From assembly GCA_965243415.1 (NCBI GenBank), contig OZ251549.1, forward strand, positions 2,728,001 to 2,792,000: DNA of 64,000 bases, in the 5' to 3' direction. The stretch is from G965204755 sp965243415. GTDB taxonomy: Bacteria; Acidobacteriota; Vicinamibacteria; Marinacidobacterales; Marinacidobacteraceae. The position numbers and the translations under genes were made by a program. The notes below the pieces were generated by a model that worked only from the letters and a program-made list of their open reading frames with translations, made no database searches and was not told the origin of the DNA. Positions 24,124-33,084 of this stretch are shown one piece after another; positions within the stretch are counted from its first letter, which is position 1; each line of letters opens with the position of its first letter.

Positions 24124-26034
24124 TTACCGGGCGCGGCCCGACCGCGCCGGTACCGGGGCTCCCGGCTCCGAGGTGGGGCGGGCGGCTCGGGAGCGCCAGG
24201 CGACGGCGCCGAACAGCAGCAGGCCGGCGGCGTTGGCCGGCGCGAGGAGGGCCTCCGGGGCGGGCGGCCAGAGCAACAGGACCGCGGCGAGCAGCGCGGC
24301 GGCGCGGAGGGCGGCGCCCAGGGGGCCGAGGAACCATCCCACGATCCCGACGGAGAGGGCGATCACCACCAGCAGGCCGAGCAGCAGCGCCACGGCGGCC
24401 CCCGGCGCGCCCCGGCCGCCGTCGAGGATCAGGAGCAACTCGGGCCGGTACACGAAGAAGTAGGGCAGGGCGAAGCCGGCGAGCGCGAAGCGGAAGGCGG
24501 TGACCGCCGCCGGCAGGATCGGGGTGCCGGCGATCCCGGCGGTGGTGTAGGCGGCGAGGGCCACCGGCGGGGTGACCATGGACATCATCCCGAAGTAGAA
24601 GATGAAGAAGTGGACCGCCAGCGGCGGGACGCCGAGCCGGCCGATCACCGGGCCGATCAGGGTGACCATCAGCAGGTAGCAGACCGCCGAGGGCAGTCCC
24701 ATGCCCAGGACCACCGAGCCCACCATGATGAGCAGCAGGGCGGGGAACAGGGCGCCGTCCGCCACCGAGAGGACCGCTGCCGGGAACCGGGTGCCGAGCC
24801 CGGTCAGGGTCACCATCCCCAGGATCACCCCCACGGCCGCGGCGGCGCCAACCAGCGGCGCCGCTCCCGCCGCGATCCGGGAGAGCGCGCCGCGGAGGGC
24901 GCGGCGGCCGGGGCGCGTCGCCGGATGACAGAGCGCGGTCAGGACGACGACGACCAGGGCGATGCTGACCGCGCGGAAGACGGTGCGCCCGGCGAGGAGC
25001 GCCGCCACCAGGGAGACGAAACCGGCGGCGAACACCAGGGCGGCCGGCGCGGGGACCCGGGCTTCGCCGGCTTCGGCGAGCGCCCCCGCGGAGAGGGGCG
25101 CGGGATGCCGGCGGGCGTGGAGGTGGACCATCGCCAGGAGGGCCGCGTAGTAGAGGATCGCCGGCAGGATCGCCGCCCGGATGACTTCCAGGTACCGCAC
25201 CGGAGGGTCCACCAACTCCAGCATCAGGTAGGCGCCGGCGCCCATGACCGGGGGGACCAGCGCCGCGCCGGAACTCGCGGCGGCGGTGATTCCGGCGGCG
25301 GCGCGGGCGGAGAAGCCGGTGCTCCGCATCAGCGGGATGGTGAAGGTGCCGGTGGTCGCGGCGTCGGCGACGGCGCTGCCCGAGAGCGATCCCATGAGCG
25401 CGTTCGCGAAGACGCTCACCTTCGCCGCGCCGCCGACTGCCCGGCCGAACAGCCGCCGCGCCGAAGCGGTGATGAAACGGATCGCGCCGGTCTCCTGCAG
25501 GACCGCGCCGAAGACCACGAACAGGAAGACATAGGCGAACATCACCCGGAGGGCGATGCCGAAGACCCCCTGGGTGTGCAGGTAGCCCTGCGAGGCGATC
25601 CGGGCCAGGGGATAACCCCGGTGGGGGAACAGGAATTCCGGCAGGTGCGGGCCGAGCAGGGCGTGGAGCACGAAGAGGCCGGTGAGGATCGGCAGCGCCG
25701 GGCCCAGCACCCGCCAGGCGGCGAGCAGCGCGCCCAGGAGACCCAGCCCCCCGAAGACCAGGTCGGCGGTCGTTTCCGCCCCGGCGCGGTCGCCGAGGGA
25801 GGAGGCGGCGAAACCGCTCCACCAGACCACCCAGCCGCACCCGGCGGCGGCGGCGAGCATCCCGAAGGAGTCGAGGAGGCGGCGCCAGCCGGGATCGCTG
25901 CGCCGGGCCCGGATCAGGAAGCACAGGGGCAGGCCGAGGAGACCGAAGACCGCCAGTTCGGTCTGCGGCGGCAGGATCGGCCGGTTGACTTCGAAGAGGA
26001 CGAAGCCGGTGAGGAGGAGCGCGAGCGCCTGCAC
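24124..26034 (-). CDS. TRAP transporter permease, fused 4TM/12TM (TAXI type), system 1
   Basis: A 636-residue integral membrane protein of the DctQM-fused type used by TAXI-TRAP systems, which import organic substrates using an ion gradient. About 16 hydrophobic helices can be followed. Family blocks include GSLSGSAVADAATTGTFTIP, GAALVPPVMGAGAYLMLE, GMGLPSAVCYLL and MMSMVTPPVALAAYTTAGIA. The GTG at 26034 was chosen because upstream in-frame sequence overlaps the binding-protein gene antisense-free but lacks any other start, and a GGAG lies ~10 bases before it. It is 113 bases downstream of the TAXI binding-protein gene and forms a transport unit with it. Confidence 0.9.
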   Translation of the reverse strand: MQALALLLTGFVLFEVNRPILPPQTELAVFGLLGLPLCFLIRARRSDPGWRRLLDSFGMLAAAAGCGWVVWWSGFAASSLGDRAGAETTADLVFGGLGLLGALLAAWRVLGPALPILTGLFVLHALLGPHLPEFLFPHRGYPLARIASQGYLHTQGVFGIALRVMFAYVFLFVVFGAVLQETGAIRFITASARRLFGRAVGGAAKVSVFANALMGSLSGSAVADAATTGTFTIPLMRSTGFSARAAAGITAAASSGAALVPPVMGAGAYLMLELVDPPVRYLEVIRAAILPAILYYAALLAMVHLHARRHPAPLSAGALAEAGEARVPAPAALVFAAGFVSLVAALLAGRTVFRAVSIALVVVVLTALCHPATRPGRRALRGALSRIAAGAAPLVGAAAAVGVILGMVTLTGLGTRFPAAVLSVADGALFPALLLIMVGSVVLGMGLPSAVCYLLMVTLIGPVIGRLGVPPLAVHFFIFYFGMMSMVTPPVALAAYTTAGIAGTPILPAAVTAFRFALAGFALPYFFVYRPELLLILDGGRGAPGAAVALLLGLLVVIALSVGIVGWFLGPLGAALRAAALLAAVLLLWPPAPEALLAPANAAGLLLFGAVAWRSRAARPTSEPGAPVPARSGRAR

Positions 26035-26147
26035 CGTACCGCTCCGGAGCCCGGCCCCGGCCTCCGCCGGCGATGCCCCGGACCGACCCGGCAGCGATTC
26101 CCGGGGCGAATCCCCGGAGGGGCGCCCGCCCGGGGAGACGGGGGGCT

Positions 26148-27119
26148 CTACTCGGGCCAGAGGCCCGCTTCCCGGTAGAAGCGGACGGCGCCCGGGTGGA
26201 ACCGGAGGCCGGTGTCCCGGACCGCGTTCCGCTCGTTGATGGCGCGCCCGGCGGGGTGTCTCTCGGTGACTGCGGCGCGTCGCTCCCAGAGGGTCTTCGT
26301 GACCCGGTAGATCAGGTCGGGGTCGGCGTTCGTCCGGGTGACCAGGTGCATGGACCCCACATCGAGCCCGGCGAAGTCCTCGTCCTGCCCGCGGTAGGTC
26401 CCGGCGGGGATCACGGCCTCCCGATAGAACGGGTACCGGTCGACGAGGGTCCGACGGCGCTCCTCGTCGAAGGGGACCAGCCGGGTGTCCATCCCGGCGG
26501 TCGCCTGGACGATCGAAGCGGTCGGAACCGCGCCGCCGAGGAAAGCGGCCTGCGCGTTGTCGTCGGTCAGCAGGTCCACGGCGCCGCTCTGCGTGTTGTA
26601 GAGGGGCGTGAAGTCCTCGTAGGTCACGCCGTGGGCCTCCACGATGGGCCGGATGAAGTGCTCGAACCCGGCGCCGGCGACCCCCACGACCACCCGTTTC
26701 CCGGCGAGGTCGGCGATCCGCTCCACCCCGTGCCGCCGCGGCGACACGAAGAGGGCTACATTGGGGGCCAGGGTCATGACCGCTTCGACCGGGTACTCCC
26801 GGCCCCAGCCGTCTTCGCCCCGGGCGGCGAAGTAACTGACGGCGGCGTTCGAGAGCGCCAGGTCGAGTTCGTCGGCGGCCAGTCGGCGGAGGTTCTCGCC
26901 GGAGCCCTTCGTGGCCTCCGCCGTGACCTGCATCCCGGATTCGGTGAGGACTTCCGCGAGCGCGCCGCCGACGACGAAGAAGGCGCCCCCGGGCGGGGCG
27001 GCGCCGAGACTCAGGAACGGCTGCCGCTCGGCGGCGCCGCCGCAGGCCGAGGCGAGGGCGAGGAGCAGCGCCGCGGACAGCGCGGGGGCGCCTCCGGCCC
27101 GACCGGCTGCGTTCCGCAT
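26148..27119 (-). CDS. TAXI-family TRAP substrate-binding lipoprotein, system 1
   Basis: A 323-residue periplasmic solute receptor. A signal peptide with lipobox-like ASAC (Cys26) suggests a lipoprotein. TAXI hallmarks follow: LSLGAAPPGGAFFVVGGALAEV near the mature N-terminus, GKRVVVGVAGAGFEHF in the middle, and the AGTYRGQDEDFAGLDVGSMHLVT and FHPGAVRFYREAGLWPE C-terminal blocks. Known TAXI proteins of defined function bind glutamate or other small acids; specificity here is not predictable. It sits 200 bases downstream of an amidase on the same strand, hinting at an amide or amino-acid-like substrate. Confidence 0.9.
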   Translation of the reverse strand: MRNAAGRAGGAPALSAALLLALASACGGAAERQPFLSLGAAPPGGAFFVVGGALAEVLTESGMQVTAEATKGSGENLRRLAADELDLALSNAAVSYFAARGEDGWGREYPVEAVMTLAPNVALFVSPRRHGVERIADLAGKRVVVGVAGAGFEHFIRPIVEAHGVTYEDFTPLYNTQSGAVDLLTDDNAQAAFLGGAVPTASIVQATAGMDTRLVPFDEERRRTLVDRYPFYREAVIPAGTYRGQDEDFAGLDVGSMHLVTRTNADPDLIYRVTKTLWERRAAVTERHPAGRAINERNAVRDTGLRFHPGAVRFYREAGLWPE

Positions 27120-27319
27120 CGGCCCGGAGGGGTCGGCGCGCCGGGGGGAGGAACGACCGGCGGAATGAAGGCGCGGGCTCCCGGCGGGAGCGGGCGCGAC
27201 GGCCGGCGCGGTTCGGGGAAGCGGGGTCGGCACGCCGGGGAAGCATACTGACCGCCGGGCGGCCGGCCGGGCGCGGTGGCGCCGCGGCCGCGTCCGGCGC
27301 CCGCCGGCGAAGGGGGGCG

Positions 27320-28744
27320 TCAGAGCGGCGGCAGTTCCTCGTTCCAGGAGGTGCGGGATTCGTACGCGTGCGCCGCCGACAGGAGGCGCGCCTCGGAGAA
27401 GGGCGGGCCGTAGATCTGCATCGCGAGGGGGCGTTTCGGCGCCTCGGCGGTGAAGCCGCAGGGCAGGGTCACGGCCGGGAGACCGGTCATATTGCCGAGG
27501 AAGGTGGTTCCCGGTCGGGACTCGGCCCGGTCCGGGTCCATCCCGGGGCGGACATCGGTGGCGGCCTCGGCTTCGGGGCGCAGCGGCTCGGCGGGGGAGA
27601 GCGCGCCGGGCACGATCATCACCTCGCACCGGTCGAAGACCGCCGCCGTCTCCCGCTGCAGGAGCGTCCGGAGGCGCAGCGCGCGCAGGTAGTCGGTGGC
27701 CGAGTAGAAATTCGCCACTTCGAGGCGCTCGCGCACCAGCGGGTCGAGGTCGCCCGGCTGCTCGGCGAGGCGTTTCTCGTGGAACGAAACGGCCTCCGCC
27801 ATCGCCACGATCCAGCCGGCGTTCCCGGCGAGATGGGCGTGCGGGATCTCCACTTCGACGACTTCCGCGCCGTCGGCGGCGAGAAGGTCGATCGCGGCCC
27901 GCACCGCGGACTGCACCTCGGGAGTGGCCGGTTCGAAGAAGCCCGAAGCGGGAACGCCGATGCGGAGGCCGGCGACCTCCGGGGTGAGCGCCGCCGCGTA
28001 GTCCGGAACGGGCCGGTCCGCGGTGGTGGGATCCCGCGGGTCGGCCCCGGCGATGACGGAGAGCATCGCCGCCGCGTCCCGCACCGTTCGCGTCATCGGC
28101 CCGGCGTGGTCCAGCGTCCAACTGAGGGTGGTGACCCCGAAACGGCTCACCCGACCGTAGGTCTGTTTCAGCCCGACCACGCCGCAGGCCGCGGCCGGGC
28201 CGCGGATGGAGCCGCCGGTGTCCGTCCCGATGGAGAGCGGCACCTGGCGCGCCGCCAGCGCCGCGCCGGAACCGGAGGAGGAGCCGGAGGGGCTGTAGTC
28301 CGTCGCCCAGGGGTTCCGCGCGGGGCCGAAGCCGGAGAGCACCCCGCTGCCCATGGCGAATTCCAGTAGGTTCAGTTTGCCCAGCAGGATCGCGCCGGCG
28401 GCGTTCAGTCGGGCGGTGATCGTGGACTCGAAGTCGGGGACCCGGTCGGCGGTGGCGCGGGAGCCGTTCGTGGTGCGGATGCCCCGGGTGGCGAGGATGT
28501 CTTTCGGGGCGTAGGGAACGCCGTGGAGGGGGCCCTTCGCCTCGCCGGCGGCGAACTCCCGCTCCGCCGCGGCCGCCCGCTCCCGAGCGCGGTCCGCGGT
28601 CACCGTGATGAAGGCGTTGAGCTGCGGGTCGGTCGCTTCGAGGTGCGCCAGATGGGCTTCGACCACCTCCACCGGGGAGAGTTCCCGGCGGCGGAACCGC
28701 TCTCCCAGCAAACGGGCGTCGAGCCGGCAGAGTTCGGGGATCAC
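27320..28744 (-). CDS. Amidase-signature family amidohydrolase (GatA-like)
   Basis: A 474-residue amidase-signature enzyme that hydrolyses amide bonds. The Ser-cisSer-Lys triad is intact: Lys81 (YAPKDI), Ser155 in the SPSGSSSGSG loop and Ser179 in DTGGSIRGPA. The enzyme is about the length of GatA but no gatB lies in the window, so a stand-alone amidase is more likely than the tRNA-amidotransferase subunit. The GTG start at 28744 is one base after the stop of the small Tat-signal gene upstream, so the two are coupled. It has no signal peptide of its own. Confidence 0.9.
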   Translation of the reverse strand: MIPELCRLDARLLGERFRRRELSPVEVVEAHLAHLEATDPQLNAFITVTADRARERAAAAEREFAAGEAKGPLHGVPYAPKDILATRGIRTTNGSRATADRVPDFESTITARLNAAGAILLGKLNLLEFAMGSGVLSGFGPARNPWATDYSPSGSSSGSGAALAARQVPLSIGTDTGGSIRGPAAACGVVGLKQTYGRVSRFGVTTLSWTLDHAGPMTRTVRDAAAMLSVIAGADPRDPTTADRPVPDYAAALTPEVAGLRIGVPASGFFEPATPEVQSAVRAAIDLLAADGAEVVEVEIPHAHLAGNAGWIVAMAEAVSFHEKRLAEQPGDLDPLVRERLEVANFYSATDYLRALRLRTLLQRETAAVFDRCEVMIVPGALSPAEPLRPEAEAATDVRPGMDPDRAESRPGTTFLGNMTGLPAVTLPCGFTAEAPKRPLAMQIYGPPFSEARLLSAAHAYESRTSWNEELPPL

Positions 28745-28745
28745 T

Positions 28746-29165
28746 TCAGTCTTCTTCCGGACCGTCTTCCGGCGAGGGCCCGGCGGCGTGGAAGCGGACC
28801 GCCGGTTCGAGGTCGTCGGGGAGTTCGACCGCGCGCACCGGACGGAAGAAGGCGTGGTTCAGCCGCGCCGCCGGCAGGATCGTGGTCAGCCTCCCGGCGT
28901 CGAGCGGGTGCGAAGCGAGCGCGTTCCGGTGCTCGAGCGCGGTGACGGTGGGGATCCCGCCCGGTTCGGGGGCGGCGCAGGCGGGGAGGGCGGCCAGCGG
29001 GGCGGCCGCCGCACTGCGGAGGAGGGTGCGGCGGCTGACGACGCCCGTTCTCGGGACCCGGTCGGGGTCCCGGTCGGATTCCCTGTCGGGCCGGGTCCCG
29101 TTCGTTCGGGCCGGCGGCGGAGCCGGCGGGTCGGGGAGCGCGGAGGAAGGTGGGAGTTCGGGCAT
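28746..29165 (-). CDS. Small Tat-signal protein upstream of amidase (GatC/AtzG-like?)
   Basis: A 139-residue protein. Residues ~44-66 (VSRRTLLRSAAAAPLAALPACA) form a twin-arginine signal with a possible lipobox Cys. The short mature part reads TVTALEHRNALASHP, ..., RAVELPDDLEPAVRF. The closing 'PLPxxxEPAxxF' pattern is reminiscent of GatC/AtzG-type small amidase partners, and Tat-signal proteins of this kind often precede amidases in other genomes (from memory). The first ~43 residues are Pro/Arg-rich and may not be translated, but no other in-frame start is available. Coupled to the amidase by a one-base gap. A chaperone or Tat-hitchhiking partner is a hypothesis. Confidence 0.6.
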   Translation of the reverse strand: MPELPPSSALPDPPAPPPARTNGTRPDRESDRDPDRVPRTGVVSRRTLLRSAAAAPLAALPACAAPEPGGIPTVTALEHRNALASHPLDAGRLTTILPAARLNHAFFRPVRAVELPDDLEPAVRFHAAGPSPEDGPEED

Positions 29166-29400
29166 CGGCAGATGGGGGTCGGGGCCGTCCTCGGGGGGGC
29201 CGGTCGCGCCGGGGCGGTCGGGGAACCCCGGTCGGCGGAGCGAGTTCGGCCGCCCATGGTACGACCGACAGCCCTCCCGCGCGGCGATTCCACCGGCTCG
29301 CGAAGAAGTTGGCGGGGGTAGTCCGCGCCCCGACGGGCGGCGACGGGGACCGGGCCGCCGGCGCTGCCGGTTATCCTTCGCCCCCGGCCCCGGACTCCGT

Positions 29401-29473
29401 GAGGATCGCCCCTGAGGATCGCCCCGAGGATCGTCCCGGGGATCGTCCCCGAAGTCGTTCCGGGGGTCGCCCC
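29401..29473. repeat. Degenerate 12-13 bp tandem units before dacB
   Basis: GAGGATCGCCCC-like units recur about five or six times with increasing decay (GGATCGCCCC, GGATCGTCCC, GTCGTTCCGG, GTCGCCCC). They lie 40-115 bases upstream of the carboxypeptidase start, in apparently untranslated DNA between divergent genes, and share the GATCG core seen in other tandem arrays of the window. Confidence 0.6.
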
Positions 29474-29515
29474 GAAGACGGGCTGACGCGGGGAACCGCC
29501 GCCGAGAGGCCGGGA

Positions 29516-31009
29516 ATGGGGGCCGGGTCTCGCGCCGGGGGGCGGTTCGGCCGGCGGCGGGTGCTCGCGCTTCTGGGAGGGGTGGCCGGGGCGGGGCTCT
29601 TCCGGAGACCGGCGCCGGCCGCGGCGGCCGTTGCCGCCCCGTTCTCCGACGCCGCCCTCGAGGACCTGGGGCAGAGGATCCATGCGCTTCGGCGGCGGTT
29701 CGGCCTGCGGCGGGCGATCGGGATCCATGTCGTGGATCTCGGTACCGCGGCCACGCTCTTCGACCACAACGCCGACCGGCTGTTCGTGCCTGCCTCGGGG
29801 ATGAAACTCCCGGTGATGGCGGGGTGCCTCCACTACCTGGGGCCGAACTACCGCTTCCCCACCCGGCTCCGGCTCGACGCGCCGCCCGAGGAGGGGGTGA
29901 TCCGGGGGCCCCTCCGGGTGGAGGGCTCCGGCGACCCTTCCCTCACCCGCCACGACCTGGACTTCGTCGCCGACTCGCTGGCAGCGGCGGGCCTCCGGGA
30001 GGTGCGGGGCGACTTCGTGCTCGACGACTCGTTCTTCACCCCGCAGGAGACGAACCCGCAACTGGTGCGGCGGCGGATGGCCCGCCGGCTGCCCATCCAG
30101 AGCGCGCTCGGCTACATGTGGAACCGGGTGGAGGTGGCCGGCGTCCCCGGGGAGGGGCAACGGCCCGACATCCGTGACGAGGGGTACGGCTACTACGAGA
30201 TCCGGAACCGGATGGTGCTGCGGGACCGGGGTCGCCCCTACATCGTGGCGCGCCGTCAGCGCGGGCGGAGCGTTCGGCTCGAAGGGCGGGTGCTCCGGGA
30301 AGGGAACGAACGCGTGGCCCGCTTCACCGCCCCCGAACCGGCCCTCTACCTCGGGCACGCCCTCCGGGGCAAGTTGCGGGAGCGGGGCATCGCCGCCCCG
30401 GGCGCCGTCCGGCGGGGACGGCCGGGGGAAGGGGAGGGGCGGGTCCTGCTCTACCGCCACGAGTCGGCGCCCCTGACCCAGGTCCTCGAGGCCCTCGGGA
30501 AGTACAGCAACAACTGGGCGGCGGAGCAGTTGCTCTTCGCCGTGGGCGCCCATCGCTGGGGGCCGCCGGGCACCCGCGACAAGGGGCGGCGGGCGCTCGA
30601 GGAATATCTGGTCGGCCTCGGGTTCCCGGCCTCCGGCTTCTCCGTCGCCGACGGTTCGGGACTCTCCCGGGAGAACCGGCTGAGCGCCCGGATCCTGACC
30701 GAAGTGGTCCGCGACTTCTACCGGCGGCCGGAGGTCCGCGACGACTTCCTCTGCTCGCTGGCGGTGTCCGGAGTGGACGGGACCCTCGCCCGGCGGATGC
30801 GCGGCGAGGACACCCTCGGGCGGATCATCGCCAAGACCGGGAGCCTCGCCGCGGTGAGTTCGCTCTCCGGGGTCGCCTTCCCGGCGGGGCGGGGCCGCGC
30901 CCTCGGCTTCTCCGTGCTGACGAACGGGATCCGGAACCAGTGGAGCGGCGACGCCGTCGAGAACCGGATCGCCGGCGAACTGCTCCGCTGGGGCGAAGCC
31001 GCCGCCTGA
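29516..31009 (+). CDS. dacB: D-alanyl-D-alanine carboxypeptidase/endopeptidase (PBP4, S13)
   Basis: A 497-residue penicillin-binding protein of the PBP4/DacB type that trims peptidoglycan peptides and can cut cross-links. The active-site motifs are complete: SxxK at Ser94-Lys97 (ASGMKL), SxN at Ser331-Asn333 (KYSNNW) and KTG at Lys440 (AKTGSL). Between the first two lies the long insertion typical of the S13 family. The N-terminus (GRRRVLALLGGVAGAGLF) is a Tat-like signal, suggesting folded export. The ATG at 29516 gives a normal signal. It is divergent from the small Tat gene (29165), with 350 bases between them carrying repeats at 29401-29473 and otherwise nothing I recognise. Confidence 0.88.
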   Translation: MGAGSRAGGRFGRRRVLALLGGVAGAGLFRRPAPAAAAVAAPFSDAALEDLGQRIHALRRRFGLRRAIGIHVVDLGTAATLFDHNADRLFVPASGMKLPVMAGCLHYLGPNYRFPTRLRLDAPPEEGVIRGPLRVEGSGDPSLTRHDLDFVADSLAAAGLREVRGDFVLDDSFFTPQETNPQLVRRRMARRLPIQSALGYMWNRVEVAGVPGEGQRPDIRDEGYGYYEIRNRMVLRDRGRPYIVARRQRGRSVRLEGRVLREGNERVARFTAPEPALYLGHALRGKLRERGIAAPGAVRRGRPGEGEGRVLLYRHESAPLTQVLEALGKYSNNWAAEQLLFAVGAHRWGPPGTRDKGRRALEEYLVGLGFPASGFSVADGSGLSRENRLSARILTEVVRDFYRRPEVRDDFLCSLAVSGVDGTLARRMRGEDTLGRIIAKTGSLAAVSSLSGVAFPAGRGRALGFSVLTNGIRNQWSGDAVENRIAGELLRWGEAAA

Positions 31010-31070
31010 GCGGCTCCGGCGGCGGCCCGAACCCGGCCCGGGCGGCAGCGGCGACGGCGGCGGCGCGCCC

Positions 31071-32180
31071 ATGAAGCCGGTCCCCGGACTCGATCCGCCG
31101 GAGTACGAGTCCTGGGGCGAGGACCCCGGGATCCTGCAGGAGTTCGAGGCGGCGGCGGTCCGCGACCCGGAACGCGCCGCCCTGCTCCGGGAGGTCGAAG
31201 AACCGCAGCGGCTCGGGTTCTACGAAGGGCTCGTCCGGAACCGGCTCCACGACCTGCAGTTGAAGCGCTGGGTGCGGCTCGGCGTACTGTCGAAGGCCTG
31301 GCTCGGCCCCGGTGAGGAGGCGGTGACGGTCGGCGCCTGCCGGGCGCTCGAACCCGGCGATGTGGTGGCCCCGATGATCCGGAACGCCGGCGCGGCCCAC
31401 GAGCGGGGGATGACGCTCGCCGCGATGTTCCGGGGGGCGCTCGGCGCCGGCGACGGGCCGGCCGGCGGGCGGGACCTCCACTACGGCGATCCGGAGCGGG
31501 GCGTGGTGGCGCCGATCAGCATGGTCGGATCGCTGGTCCCGGTGGCGGCGGGGATGGCGCTGGCGTTCCGGCTGCGGGGCGAGTCCCGGATCGCGCTGAC
31601 CTGGGTGGGGGACGGCTCCGTCGCCACCGCCGGTTTCCACGAAGGGTTGGCCGCCGCCGCCGGGCTCGGGGCGCCGCTGGTGGTCGTGATCCAGAACAAC
31701 CGGATCGCCCTCGGGACGCCGCTCGGGAAGGACGGCCCGCGCCGCCTCCGGGCCGCCGGGGGCCTCCACGGGGCGCCGCTCGCCGAAGTCGAAGGCAACA
31801 ACGTGCTGGAAGTCTTCGCCGCCGTGGCGCTGGCGCGGCGGCGCGCCCTCGAATCTGGGGCGCCGGCGCTGGTGCTGGCGCACACCTTCCGGATGGGAGG
31901 GCATGCGACGCACGACGAAGGCCTGAGCCGCCGGATCCTGCCGGCGGAACACTTCGCCTTCTACGGCCGGCGGGATCCGGTCCGGGTCTTCGGGGCGTTC
32001 CTCCGCCGGGGTTCCCTTCCGGGGGAGGGACTCGGCTGGCCGGCGGCCGCCGTCGGGCAGATCGAAGAGATCGAACGGCGGGTCTCGCAGGAAGTGCGCG
32101 AGGCGGAGGCGGAGGCCCTGGACTCGCACCGGCGCCGCCGACCGGACCCGGCGACCGCCCGGCTCGGGGTCTTCGGGTAG
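31071..32180 (+). CDS. Thiamine-diphosphate dehydrogenase E1 component, alpha-subunit type
   Basis: A 369-residue protein of the pyruvate/2-oxoacid dehydrogenase E1-alpha family. The ThDP-binding motif runs from Gly180-Asp181-Gly182 to Asn209-Asn210 (WVGDGSVATAG ... VIQNNRIA). Other family blocks include SKAWLGPGEEAVTVGACRAL and THDEG. These subunits decarboxylate 2-oxo acids with an E1-beta partner. No E1-beta, E2 or E3 gene occurs in the window, so the partner must be elsewhere or the protein works differently. The phosphorylation-loop region before ILPAEHF is short. Starts 61 bases after dacB and converges with the AhpD-like gene. Confidence 0.85.
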   Translation: MKPVPGLDPPEYESWGEDPGILQEFEAAAVRDPERAALLREVEEPQRLGFYEGLVRNRLHDLQLKRWVRLGVLSKAWLGPGEEAVTVGACRALEPGDVVAPMIRNAGAAHERGMTLAAMFRGALGAGDGPAGGRDLHYGDPERGVVAPISMVGSLVPVAAGMALAFRLRGESRIALTWVGDGSVATAGFHEGLAAAAGLGAPLVVVIQNNRIALGTPLGKDGPRRLRAAGGLHGAPLAEVEGNNVLEVFAAVALARRRALESGAPALVLAHTFRMGGHATHDEGLSRRILPAEHFAFYGRRDPVRVFGAFLRRGSLPGEGLGWPAAAVGQIEEIERRVSQEVREAEAEALDSHRRRRPDPATARLGVFG

Positions 32181-32222
32181 GGCGGCTTCTCCGGAGCCTG
32201 CCGCGGGGGCCGCCGGGAGGAC

Positions 32223-32702
32223 TCAGCCTTCCGATTTCCGGGGGCGGGGTTCGACCGGGAAGTGGTTCAGGCCGAGCCGCGCCGCCGAACGATCGGTCTG
32301 GTCGACGATCGCCGCGGCGTTGATCCCGATGGCGATCACGATCGCCTCGCTGATCTCCTCCTTCGTGGCGCCCGCCTTGAGGGCCTTCTTGAGGTGGCCG
32401 TCGAAACACCCCTCGCACTGCGCGGCGAGCGAACAGGCGAGCGCGATCAGTTCCTGGGTGCGCGTGTCGAGGTGCGCCCGGTCGGAGAAGTAGGTCTCCT
32501 TGTAGAACTGGCCGTAGATGGCCTTCATCCGGGGCTCGATCATCGAGTACGAGGCCGGCGCGGGTTTCTTCTTCTTCGCGGCGGACGCGCCGGGACCGCC
32601 GTTTCCTGCCGGAGCGGCCGGTTCCCGAGCGGGTGGCCGGTCGGGTTCGAAATCGATCCCCGGGATGCGCGCTTCGTCGGTCGCGGTCCTGTTCTTCGCC
32701 AT
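32223..32702 (-). CDS. Carboxymuconolactone decarboxylase/AhpD-like protein
   Basis: A 159-residue protein whose residues ~60-150 match the CMD/AhpD fold: Glu84 (TQELIALACSLA), redox CxxC at Cys96-Cys99 (AAQCEGCF), His103 and the GATKEEISEAIVIAIGINAA helix pair. Proteins with this CxxC act in peroxide defence or as thiol-dependent enzymes. The first ~50 residues are low-complexity with a KKKKP run and are not part of the domain. The start at 32702 follows AGGATTT eight bases upstream. It converges with the E1-alpha gene across 42 bases. Confidence 0.85.
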   Translation of the reverse strand: MAKNRTATDEARIPGIDFEPDRPPAREPAAPAGNGGPGASAAKKKKPAPASYSMIEPRMKAIYGQFYKETYFSDRAHLDTRTQELIALACSLAAQCEGCFDGHLKKALKAGATKEEISEAIVIAIGINAAAIVDQTDRSAARLGLNHFPVEPRPRKSEG

Positions 32703-33084
32703 CGCGAAATCCTGCCTCCGGGCGCCGTGGAGCGCGGGGTGGGGTCTCAGCGCCGGCCGGGGCGGCCATCCGACTCGGGGGACTCGGACAGCAGGTCGGC
32801 GTGGAGGTTCAACGGGTGCCGTTCGTGGCGGGATCGGTCGTCTCCGCGCGGGGGCCGTCCGGAGCCGGGGCGGCTCGGGGGCCGGGGGGCGCGGTCTCCC
32901 GAAGACCGGCGAGGTCTCCGGGACGCCGCGCGGGGGCCCCGCGAGCGCCACGAGGGACCGATTAGGGTACATCGGAACGGCGGCCGCTCCCGGAGGTTCC
33001 CCCTCCGAAACGCCGATCCGGGCCGAAGCGGACTCCCTCCGGGCCGCGGAGCGCGCCGGCCGGGTACGGGGGGAGGGCGGAGAG
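32703..33084. other. Intergenic region without recognisable gene
   Basis: About 380 bases between the AhpD-like start and the DUF349 gene stop, both on the minus strand. All frames give Arg/Pro/Gly-rich low-complexity text with no family resemblance. A minus-strand TGTACCCTAAT segment near 32965 could be a promoter for the AhpD-like gene, but the match is weak and the leader would be long. Confidence 0.4.

Noticed and set aside
24034..27246. Extension of the TRAP permease 1 frame across the binding-protein gene
   Set aside because: The added part is the out-of-frame reading of the TAXI receptor gene on the same strand; permease homology begins at about 26034.
27320..28744. gatA of the tRNA amidotransferase
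   Set aside because: No gatB nearby, and the small upstream protein is exported by Tat; a stand-alone amidase fits better.
29401..29473. CRISPR-like array
   Set aside because: Units are 12-13 bp, directly adjacent and decaying, with no spacers; this is a minisatellite-type repeat.
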